This document shows, piece after piece, positions 24,124-32,782 of a stretch of 64,000 nucleotides of DNA. Made by a program: the position numbers and the translations under genes. The stretch's first letter is position 1, and every line of letters starts with the position of its first letter. The stretch is from the NCBI GenBank assembly GCA_002104935.1, contig MCGT01000038.1:181314-245313 (forward strand), read 5' to 3'. The notes below the pieces were generated by a model. That model searched no databases and was not told where the DNA came from. It saw nothing but the letters and a program-made list of their open reading frames with translations. The DNA comes from Hesseltinella vesiculosa (lineage: Eukaryota > Mucoromycota > Mucoromycetes > Mucorales > Cunninghamellaceae).

Positions 24124-26054
24124 CTACATCAAACTTACTTTTTCAATTAATGATGAAGAGGGAGGTGCAATCCGGTCAGAGTATAGACGTCTAAACTTTT
24201 GAATGGCTTCCAAACTTTCAGAGAGACGATTGAATGTATTAAATAAAGCTACGATTTCACCACGTTGAAGGAGTGAGGGGTTGGTAGAATATCTATGAAA
24301 GGCATGAGCCGCATCGTTCATGTGCAAAGCAATGGTCTTACTTTAAACTTTGTTCTTCATAAGCAAAAAGTACTTTCAGTGCTGCGCCAAGCCCTGTAGT
24401 TTGAATTTTCCCCCAAAGGCGGCATTTTTCACACCCAACGCAATCCATGATCCGTGATACATTTCTGAAATGATCTCTAAATTCCACATATAACGACTGT
24501 TAAAGTAGTAGAAAGAGGTTACGTGAGCTAAACTTTGTAACAATAGAGCGTACGTGTACCTTGGCATTATCGCTTTTAAACATGGATTTTTCATCAAACG
24601 TCGGGGGGCATTCTCGGGTGCTTTTGATAAGACCATGGATCATTTCCTAAATCACAAAGGTATACTGTATCAGCTAAAATCAAAATTACCGAACTCACTA
24701 GTACCCTAGTTCTACTGTCCTCAGCGTTGTCACCAGTTTTAAACGGATACTCAGAAAAATATTCTTCAAGTTTAGCTATGGCTCGAATAACCAAAGCATA
24801 TGTAAAGTAAATATTTTGCAAACGCTCTGGATGAACGCCAATGCGATTCACAAAACACTGCAAATCAGGACCCTAAGCGAAGAAAATGATATCAGTTCTC
24901 CCCATTCATTTGCTGACTTATGTACCCAATTGCCCGTAGTACGATCAAAATGTTCATCGCAAATATGGATTGATATGGAAGAATGCAAACCGGATATCAA
25001 ACGATAGTAGACACGCTTTTCTAAACAGACTTCATTTGGATTGTCAGGGTGTGCGGCAAGGTCTTTCAGGAGAGTATCCAAATCTGCTTTGTTGGATGGA
25101 GCAGGTGCTAATCCAATTGCTTGGCTTTCATGTTGGTTCGTCGCCGCACATGTCGGGCAGCCTTCTGCCATTTTGTCCACAATGTTGAAGCAATTTTCTT
25201 CGTATATAGCCTTCCAAACTTTCCATGCAGACTCACCACTATATCCCGTAAACCGCTCAGGGTTATCTAGCAAATTCACATACACAGTGTCTAGAAAATT
25301 CGTGCATGAATTAGAAAATTCCATTAAAACCGGATTAGTTCACACCTGAATCAAGAGGATCTTCTTGCAAACAAAAATCTTGATCTTTGTACGTGCAAAC
25401 TTTGAATGGCTGAAATGTCTGTACAATAAAATAGAGCCATTAGCACAGTGAATTTAGGAAGCGCACGCATTACTGATCCAACTGGTGACATTTTCAACGC
25501 GCCGAGAGCATCTTGCCTCCACTCTTTTGGCAAAAGCGACTGAGGATGAAAAAAAAGCCGTACGATTAAAAAAACCATAAACAGTAGGAAGTGTTCTTTA
25601 CCTCGTCCGTCGTTTCTACTGCACAGTCCCTGTTCATACATAGACCATTATCGTTCCAAAATGGGCACTCTCTCCATAAATTAAGCTATAAATAATAAAG
25701 CTGTTTCACCACCCTTTCAATTTGTAATCATACTTAGCTCGTACCTTGTAGTAACGAAAAAATCTTGCTTTCATCAGTTCTTGAATCTTTGCAAAGGTGT
25801 CCCCTTGAATGCTCTCAACGCTTTGATAATCACAGCATGTATCTTTGATCTGTCCCAGTGGCTAATAAATAAAGATTACATCAATCCATCTTTTTTTTTG
25901 AACGCGATTTTACTTTGCAATAATTTTGGTCCTCAGCTAACAATACATTCACCACAAAATCCCTTCCTTCTTGTTCATTATATTCGAATTTGACACCATA
26001 AATGAGATTCGCCATCAGAATGCAAAACAGTAAAATTAGAATTGCCAATCTCAT
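24124..26054 (-). CDS. ERO1: ER oxidoreductin (Ero1)
   Basis: Ten exons in phase: 26054-25914, 25861-25745, 25685-25602, 25539-25474, 25418-25346, 25290-24926, 24872-24705, 24646-24560, 24496-24342, 24292-24124; about 474 aa. A flavoprotein oxidase that re-oxidises protein disulfide isomerase using O2, driving disulfide formation in the ER. A signal peptide ([20 protein letters not shown]) is followed by paired cysteines ([16 protein letters not shown]...CMNRDCAV), [35 protein letters not shown] (FAD site), [16 protein letters not shown] and the active site [14 protein letters not shown] (Cys386-389-392). The C-terminus may extend: the last codons overlap a strong donor (GTAAGT near 24133), so the final residues are uncertain. 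Confidence 0.92.
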
Positions 26055-26239
26055 GTTGAACAACAGCTGAAAAGAGAAGCAAAAGCTTTCCTGCGTGCCA
26101 CGTTTTTTCAATTTGCAAGTCTGAGAGCTTGAATTTCATTGGCTTGATCATTTTCTGCTTGAAGCGAATGACATTGAGAAGAAAAAAACAGCGCAACCAA
26201 TTAAATATACAGCTGCATATACGCTACTAAGCGCACAGG

Positions 26240-26960
26240 TATGATCCGCTTGCAGAAAGGAGGTTGTCGCTTCTTTCTACAACGGTGCATCGTCCAACGA
26301 TGAAGCTGCTCAGTGTAGATCGTTGGGATAATGAACTGGTCGATCGCTTCTACATGGTAGCCGTCGACCCAGGCCGCTGTGTCATCGTCACAGGAAGTTA
26401 TGGCACGCCCTATCCACTTCCTACAGTATGTTCCCTGAAACCCATAATGACGGACTCTGCTGTTGAAAAGTGAACGCTATGACGATAATGACAAGGGGTA
26501 AGCGGAAGTCGATGCACCATCCCCTGTACGTGCTTCTCTGCCTCTACACCAACAACAGGATTTTGACAACGCCATTGACAGCACTGATGTGGAACAAGAA
26601 AGTCTCAGCAGTACGCCTACGATCGGCGATACTGATCGTTAAGTGAGTTCAAAACAAGCAAGGTGAGTAAAAAGAGGCATGTCAACAGCAACGAGGTGGC
26701 TTATTCTTTTCTTTATGCATATCTGCTCTGTCTGCCATGGCCCAACCAAAAATCCGGTCATGAATGACAACAAGGTTTATGGCCTTCTACAATGCCTCTT
26801 GCGCAACCATTTTTGATCGGGATATTATGGCAGCCTGCAACTTGGTCTCCATTGGTCAACACTTTTTCCAACACAAGCAACCCCCCTGCCAGCCTTTTGC
26901 CCGCCCCGACACCTACAAACCACTCCCACCACATGGCTTTTTTAGTTTTAGTTCCCAAAA
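26240..26960 (+). pseudogene. Second Fanzor/TnpB-like RuvC relic
   Basis: A short plus-strand remnant. DRFYMVAVDPGRCVIVTG (26342-26395) resembles RuvC-I with its catalytic Asp. A zinc-ribbon half ICSVCHGPT (26720-26746) is followed, after a frameshift, by FDRDIMAACNLVSIG (26812-26856) and a basic/Pro-rich tail (QPFARPDTYKPLPP). The RD-x-MAA-x-N box after a CxxC...C ribbon is the RuvC-III signature of TnpB/Fanzor proteins. The space between RuvC-I and the ribbon (about 330 nt) is too short for an intact protein, so it is internally deleted as well as frameshifted. It differs clearly from the 9-12 kb relic. Confidence 0.45.
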
Positions 26961-27186
26961 AAGGTTACTGTCTGCTCTAGCAAGAACGCGTTTAATGCTT
27001 TTATCCAGAGTGGTGCTTTTAGCCAACACATAAACAAGCTCTGATTGGTAACGGAGTTTTCTTTTTTGGCCATTATAGAGTGACAAATTACACACAAACC
27101 CTGACAAATGTTTTCAATCTTAAAAAAAAAAAATAACCACACTCTTTTTTTTTTTTTTTCCTTCGATTTTCTGTCATATTCAATTG

Positions 27187-28335
27187 ATGACTACTGCCTT
27201 TACATTATTTGGTATGAATGTGGTTCATGACGTTGCTCCTGTGCCCTTGAAGAATGGTCCAACAACCTACCAAGAATATATTGAATTTTTGAAGAAACAG
27301 GTTCACCATCCCAATGCCGTCACTCCTTTGCTCATGGCTTCAGATAATGACATTCGCATCCAGTGTCAAGTTAGAGCAAGGATTCCTACGAATGAAGGTG
27401 GAGAAATGTATTTACACTTGTACAAAAATAATCAAGATACCAAGGAGCATTTGGCTATTGTTTATGGGGATCTGCGCTCGCGTTCCCTAGACGAAACTTG
27501 GGCCAGCGAAACTATTTTGAATCGCATTGTCCGCGGCGCATATTATGGGCGCTTGGAGGAAATAGTTGCTGAAGAAGCAGCTAAACTCACCCCAGACCAA
27601 ATGGACTATTTAGAAAGACAGCAGCAACAAGCCAAAGCGGAATGGGAAGCTCGTGTACACGACGATAAACCAGTTCCCCTTGTTCGCATTCATTCTGAGT
27701 GCTTCACCGGGGAAACAGTGCATTCAGCTCGTTGCGACTGTGGCGAGCAACTGGATGAAGCAATGCGACAGATGCAGTTGGCTGGCCGAGGTGTCATTGT
27801 ATATCTAAGACAAGAAGGCCGTGGCATTGGATTATTAGAAAAGCTGAAGTACGTAAGATTTAGAGGAGGAAAGTCCAAGACTCATCAGCTTCTTGTTTTC
27901 TCTTGAAGGGCTTATAATTTACAGGATTTGGGCCACGACACAGTAGCAGCAAATGTCTTGTTAAACCATCCTGCTGATGGACGAACCTACGGCATCGCCA
28001 ACGCTATTTTAAACGATTTGCAGGTGCCGAACGTCCACCTCCTGACAAACAACCCCGACAAAATCAAGCAGTTGGAATCTTACGGCAATATCAAGGTACT
28101 AGAACGACATGCTATGATTCCTCGATCTTGGTCTTCGACACCATCCAATGATGATAGCATTTATCAACAGCAAAAAGCTTTGGGTGGTATAGCTGGATCG
28201 CAACACCTAATGGAACGCACACCCACCTCCTCTCCCTATATACCAGACTCGCCCAAAAAAGAGCTTGATCGCTACCTTTCTGTCAAGGTAAAAAAGATGG
28301 GGCACATATTAGATTTACCAAGTTTTACACAATAA
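27187..28335 (+). CDS. RIB1: GTP cyclohydrolase II
   Basis: Two exons, 27187-27848 and 27909-28335; 362 aa. Converts GTP to 2,5-diamino-6-ribosylamino-4(3H)-pyrimidinone 5'-phosphate, formate and pyrophosphate, the first committed step of riboflavin synthesis. Diagnostic: zinc site [18 protein letters not shown] (Cys172, 183, 185), [30 protein letters not shown] (catalytic and substrate residues; spliced at Lys-Ala) and [17 protein letters not shown]. Fungal Rib1 proteins carry a similar N-terminal extension (about 100 aa here). The C-terminal tail after RHAMIPRSW is low-complexity. A long T run (about 27145-27162) precedes the start. Confidence 0.93.
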
Positions 28336-28640
28336 ATATTTCAATCACAATCGCCTTTCTGTTCCTATCCAATGAGCAGCATCTGTTTCAGGTTTCGATC
28401 TCGACTTTCACCCTTGCCCTTGGTAATTACAGTGCTGGTTAACGTTATCATCAATGTTAATGTCAGCCGTATGGTCTACACACTGGGATTGTGTGTTCAA
28501 CAACAAAACCATCCACATGAAGATGACCATATTCAAGATCCCTTCGTCCCGACTTGACTAAAGTCGCACTCTTCCCTTCGTTATGAATTGTCTCTAGGAT
28601 TTTATATGTTTCCTTTTTTTTACTGTAATTTTATCTGAAA
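28336..28640. terminator. Convergent 3' region
   Basis: 305 bp between the ends of RIB1 (+) and the molybdopterin synthase gene (-). It must hold both 3' UTRs; no coding segment is recognised. Confidence 0.4.
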
Positions 28641-28950
28641 CTATCCGCCACTGACAGGCGGGATTATCGCCAGCTCATCGAAAGGTGCAACAGGGTGCAT
28701 TTGCGAGACATACTCCATATTGATGGCATACATACAGGTCGATATTAACTGTCTGAACTCATCACCATACTTTTCAATCAGCTCCTGGATAATGTCTTGA
28801 ACTGTATTATCTTGCGCTGAGAGTTGCCAAGTTTCCTCAGCATGCTGTGTGACATCAGCGATACCTGCAAAGAAAAGAATCTACGAAAATATTAAATCTG
28901 ATAATAGATCGCTTTGAGAGATGCAATGCAACTACCTTGATTGTAACCAT
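28641..28950 (-). CDS. Molybdopterin synthase small subunit (MoaD/MOCS2A)
   Basis: Two exons, 28950-28936 (15 nt, MVTIK) and 28880-28641; 84 aa. The splice creates MVTIKILFFAGIADV, matching the start of MoaD-type ubiquitin-fold proteins. The protein ends FDELAIIPPVSGG-stop: the C-terminal Gly-Gly is activated and thiocarboxylated, and donates sulfur to cyclic pyranopterin monophosphate in molybdenum cofactor synthesis. An in-frame ATG directly upstream (28953) would add one Met. The start codons of this gene and the G-patch gene are 108 bp apart, divergent. Confidence 0.88.
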
Positions 28951-29058
28951 CATACAGTACAAAGGTTCCGCACGATGCTGGAGTTTATTTTTTCTCAAAA
29001 AAAAAAAAGAGAGAGAACGGCGACAACGCTTCTTTTCCTTTTTAAAACGTTGTCCACC

Positions 29059-29940
29059 ATGGATAAGTGGGAAGGATCATTTGCTAAATCGCAGCTGGAA
29101 AAATATGGATGGGAAAGGTAGACTACTATGGGGAAAATGCAGTTGTCATGACTTTATTATTTTTATTAAAGTGGAGGAGGCTTAGGCAAGCATGGATCTG
29201 GCATCAAAAAACATATTGCCGTTGCCAAAAAGAATGACAAGAAAGGTGTAGGTGATAGTCAAGGCAACTGGGACTTTGCATGGTGGGATCACTTGTACAA
29301 CAAAAGTGCCAGCGAAGTCACAGTGAAAAATGAAGAGAGTGGATCTATCAAGGTTGCGAAAGCTAGTCAAGGAGATGATCTACGACGATCAAAAACTGGG
29401 ATCTACAGCGCCGAGCGCCCAGTCAGTCACATCATATCAGCAAGCACGATGGCTTCTGTTGCAAATAATGCAAACGACGACGGCATGGAAGAGAAAGTCA
29501 AAGACATTCAATTTTCTCTGTCTCAGCGTATGGCTAATGATATGCTGTATGGAGGATTCGTAAAAAGTTCGACTGGTGCTTATGATCCGTATGTGCTTCT
29601 TATTACGCTTCTACTTTTTAAATCTCACTTTTTAAGTAGAACTTCATCATTGGCTACCACTCCTGAACCCGACACAAGTGAATCGGGTGGTTTCAAAGAT
29701 TACTCTATCAAAATGACCGACACCGAACTGTTTGAAGCTTGCGAAGGAAGGACAGCAAGAAAAGGGGGCCGCGGCCTTGTCGAACAAAAAGGCAAATTCA
29801 CCAGAGTCATGCAAGAATATCTACGTCCAGAAGGGTCCCTTAAACGAAAGCAAAACTCTGATGTTGTCCGAAGCGCTAGAAAGGCGAAAAAGGAGAAAAA
29901 GGAGAAAAAGAAACCAAAGAAAAAGAAGTCCAAAGACTAA
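29059..29940 (+). CDS. G-patch domain protein, GPATCH4-like
   Basis: Three exons: 29059-29117, 29172-29588, 29640-29940; 258 aa. An N-terminal G-patch (FAKSQLEKYGWESGGGLGKHGSGI) is followed by KKNDKKGVGDSQGNWDFAWWDHLYNKSA, the arrangement of GPATCH4, a nucleolar partner of DEAH helicases such as DHX15. A KDYSIKMTDTELFEACEGRTARKGGR segment and a Lys-rich tail, a probable nucleolar signal, end the protein. The second intron (29589-29639, 51 nt) is a multiple of three without stops, so its retention would insert 17 hydrophobic residues and keep the frame. Confidence 0.82.
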
Positions 29941-30251
29941 TTTTATTCTAGAAGTTTGTTTAAATAAAAGCGTTGCAAAAGAAAGATGCTGAATGTGGCA
30001 GGCCCAACCCCCCCCTCCTTTTTTTTTGTATGAAAGGAACAGTCATTTATTCACAACATGGACAATTCAATTATATACAAAGCGAGCGGGAACAAAGGAA
30101 ACCAAGCATTCTGGTTTATGGAGGGGGGGGTACAAACAACGTTGGGAGAAAACCTTTGGTGGCATCAAGACAAGGGCGGAATCAACTTTTTCAACATTAG
30201 ACTTTTTTTTTTTTTTTAACCATCAAACTCTGAGGTGACATATCGTTCACG
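29941..30251. other. Convergent intergenic, homopolymer-rich
   Basis: Contains runs of C, T and G and the 3' UTRs of the G-patch gene and the IFI6-like gene. No feature recognised. Confidence 0.4.
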
Positions 30252-30515
30252 TCATTCATACCATTTCTTAGCGGCGTATACTACACCACCCACGACGGCA
30301 CCAACTCCACCCGTTGCAACGACAGTGGATAGACCAACACCAGCCATGCCGACGCTTGTGACAGTAGCAAACAAACTACCAGCGGCAACATTACCAATTG
30401 ATGCTTGTAACGCTGCAGCTGTGGATCCAACTATGACACCACCACTACCAAATCCCATAGCTGGCAGTGCTATCGTTGTCCCTGCGAACAAACCACCTAC
30501 TGCTGATTGCAGCAC
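30252..30515 (-). CDS. IFI6/IFI27 (ISG12)-family small membrane protein, 5' end unresolved
   Basis: An 87-codon frame dominated by Gly, Ala, Val and Ser: LPAMGFGSGGVIVGSTAAAL, AAGSLFATVTSVGMAGVGL, GGVGAVVGGVVYAAKKWYE. This matches the interferon-induced 6-16/ISG12 family, small proteins with glycine-zipper helices found in animals and some fungi and usually placed in mitochondrial or ER membranes. The frame has no ATG: a possible start (ATGACATACAAAG near 30535) is in another frame, so a 5' exon joined at a CAG around 30500 or a frameshift must be assumed. Repeat R1 and LINE fragments lie right upstream, so the promoter or first exon may be damaged. Confidence 0.6.
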   Translation of the reverse strand: MLQSAVGGLFAGTTIALPAMGFGSGGVIVGSTAAALQASIGNVAAGSLFATVTSVGMAGVGLSTVVATGGVGAVVGGVVYAAKKWYE

Positions 30516-30614
30516 CGATCAAAGGTTCTTTGTATGTCATCTGTTTTTACGTATGATTATAGAATCAGGTGGGGAAGAAGAGAGAATCATAACAGAGTCC
30601 TGTGACTGTGACTA

Positions 30615-30689
30615 ATAAATATTGTGTTACAGGCAGGGGCTCGGTAGTTGCACAAGCTATGTGAGGGCGGCTGATTGGCTTCAAGTTCA
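30615..30689. repeat. Dispersed repeat R1, copy 2
   Basis: Ungapped partner of 3381-3455 (70 of 75 identical, only transitions). Its right end coincides with the 5' truncation point of LINE fragment G. Confidence 0.8.
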
Positions 30690-31002
30690 CAAGCCTTCCT
30701 TGGGTTGCAGCCCCTATCGACACAAGTCAAACAAGTAGCGCCGTACCCAGCACTGATGTTCGTCACAGAAGCCCCACGCCCCGTTTTGCTCCGTTTAAGT
30801 CGCATATTATACGTCCTTTGGCTAGCCTACTGGGCTTACGAACGAGAGAAGGTCCCTATGAAACCCCTACTATGGCTAGCTCGCTACTATAGTACCGCTC
30901 CCCGCCCCCGTCCTTTACCCCACTCGCAATAGCTCGTTTGCCTTTCCCCTTGTTGTTTAGTCTGTAATAAAAAACTCTTTCGCGTAAAAAAAAAAAAAAA
31001 AA
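30690..31002 (+). mobile_element. LINE fragment G (3' end, A-like family)
   Basis: The last ~80 codons of a LINE ORF2 (QPLSTQVKQ...ILYVLWLAYWAYEREKVPM...LLWLARYYSTA, stop at 30932), a 3' UTR and a poly(A) run (30986-31002). About three quarters of residues match the C-terminus of LINE A ORF2. Strongly 5'-truncated, as usual for target-primed reverse transcription. Confidence 0.88.
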
Positions 31003-31140
31003 CCATTGCAAGGAGTCAATAGAAGACAGCCTACACATGTTATTCCTATGCCCTGTCAAGCTGCGCTTCTGGCAAGCCTACCTTGGTTTGCAGCCTTTGT
31101 CATCACAAGTCAACCAAACAGCACCGTTCCCAGCTTTGAT
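31003..31140 (+). mobile_element. LINE F, left part (A-like)
   Basis: ORF2 zinc-finger tail (SLHMLFLCPVKLRFWQAYLG...NQTAPFPAL) cut at 31140 by LINE E. It continues at 44737-44975, and its 3' UTR end probably at 39143-39061 (inverted). GTTCCCAGCTTTGAT (31126-31140) is repeated at 44737-44751 as the TSD of LINE E. Confidence 0.8.
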
Positions 31141-31583
31141 TTTTTTTTTTTTGTATTAGATGGTGGTTTATTATGATGGGAGTCACCTCATATACATATA
31201 AAATAACATATCAGATAAAGGATAGAGATGGGAAGGATGGGATATGGACATAAGAGGAGGTCATAAGTTATAGATATGATGACATAGACACATGGTTATA
31301 AATGGGCTTAAACACTGGGGGGAGGGGCTTAATCGTGGATTAGGATTTTTGATGTAATCATCCTCTCATGTAGTTGTTTGCCATGTATTACACAGTCCCA
31401 GTGGGCAGACCATATCGCATACATGACTTTAGCTGCTAGGTCCAACTGGAAGGATTTAGCCGAGCCTGGGTTGTTCAGATTTTGCAGTATGTTTTCTTTG
31501 TGTTTAGGCGACACACTGGGGAAAAACTGGCGCCACACATTCCATTTGGGAGGGCATGATACCAGTAAGTGGTCGTCGGTTTC
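31141..31583 (-). mobile_element. LINE E, 3' part
   Basis: Starts with the T run that represents its poly(A) tail (31141-31153). The minus strand encodes the ORF2 C-terminus (LLVSCPPKWNVWRQFFPS...VMYAIWSAHWDCVIHGKQLHER, stop at 31329). It is interrupted at 31583 by LINE D, resumes at 32600-32642, is interrupted again by the LINE A block and ends at 44423-44736. The pieces join in frame across both insertions (CPIC-HQEPET-DDHLLVSC zinc finger). Confidence 0.82.
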
Positions 31584-32599
31584 TTTTTTTTTTTAAAAAA
31601 AAAACGGAGTTGTTTATTCATACTATTGTTTTGCATATTCTTAGGTTGTTCATGGTTGTCTTAGTTTCATAGGCTTAGGTGATGGGGGCAGTTGTTCTGT
31701 GTATGGCTGGCATAGATATCAGGATGGGTAACCAGATCTCGGGCTCCAAAGGTGTTTGTTCAAAGACATGGGCCCAGTGGGCCTTCCATACCCAGTGCAT
31801 GATGCTGCCTAGAGTGATTTTGCTAGTCTCATCGGTTTTGCGTCTGGCGAAAATGGACTCTAGATGTTCGGTGGCCAGGATGTTGGGGGTCTGTAAGGTG
31901 TCTACCGCTGCTTGCCAAAGCTGTTTTTTGATGGGACACAAAAAGAGCATGTGTTGCGTGTCCTCTATCGTGGGTTCACTACAGTGATTGCACCATGGCT
32001 TGATGCTATTCTTGTCCCATCGTGAGCGGACTAGGTTTGTAGGAACTTTATCATGTAGGACTCGCCACCAGACTTCCTTGGACTTGGGGTCTATTCGTCT
32101 TTTCCAGAAGGCAGTCCACCAGCTAGCATTTAGCCTATGTATGATGTGTGGCACGAAAGGGATTGTTGTTGGGTGAATGTCGTTTTTGGCCCTGGACTGG
32201 ATAGCTAGGCGTGTTTCATTGGTCGAGCCTTGCACGTACCGGTAGCTGTTTGGGTCTATATTGCTAGTGAGTCTCTGGTGGCGGTTGATCAGCCACAAGG
32301 GAGGGTGCTTGGCTTGAGAGATTGTCATTCCTGTGTTCACGATGTTCTTGGGGTCCGAAGATCGGCTGGCAGGAAGGCCACCTGACAGGGCCATGGCAAT
32401 CTTCCGAATTTTTGGGTCCTTAGAATTCATGTTGATCAAGCGGTTGACCAGGGGGGCTTGTAGGGCTATTGCCTGCGTGTCTATGTCCAGCAGACCTAGG
32501 CCACCTTCTGTTCTTGGTAAGCACAGGACAGCGTGTTGGATGGCAGGTTGTTTCCCCCATACGAATTTGTCGATTCTGCTTCTGATTTTTGTGATCGTG
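31584..32599 (-). mobile_element. LINE D, 5'-truncated, inserted in LINE E
   Basis: T run at the left (poly(A) tail on the minus strand), then the ORF2 C-terminal third (about 32590-31675): DKFVWGKQPAIQHAVLCLPR, GGLGLLDI, WWRVLHDKVPTNLVRSRWD, zinc-finger CNHC...HMLFLCP. Flanked by the 13-bp TSD GGTCGTCGGTTTC (31571-31583 and 32600-32612), which proves insertion into LINE E. Confidence 0.85.
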
Positions 32600-32626
32600 G
32601 GTCGTCGGTTTCTGGTTCTTGGTGAC

Positions 32627-32642
32627 AAATGGGGCAGATATC
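32627..32642. repeat. TSD 'a' of LINE A, partner at 44423-44438
   Basis: AAATGGGGCAGATATC occurs next to the 3' (poly-T) end of copy 1 and again next to the 5' end of copy 2. A TSD should flank a single element; here it flanks two different copies (see findings). Confidence 0.9.
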
Positions 32643-32782
32643 TTTTTTTTTTTTTTAAAATAAAAAAACAATGCTTTATTGCATACTTAAATTAAGTTAT
32701 GGTGTTGTCACAACAAACTAAGCATCAGGGAAGAAAGGCAAACAAACTATGGCGAGTGAGGTAGAGGGTAGGGGAACAAGTT

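Noticed and set aside
30235..30615. Plus-strand Thr/Pro-rich frame over the IFI6-like gene
   Set aside because: Antisense shadow of the Gly/Ala-rich reading frame; the minus frame matches a known family.
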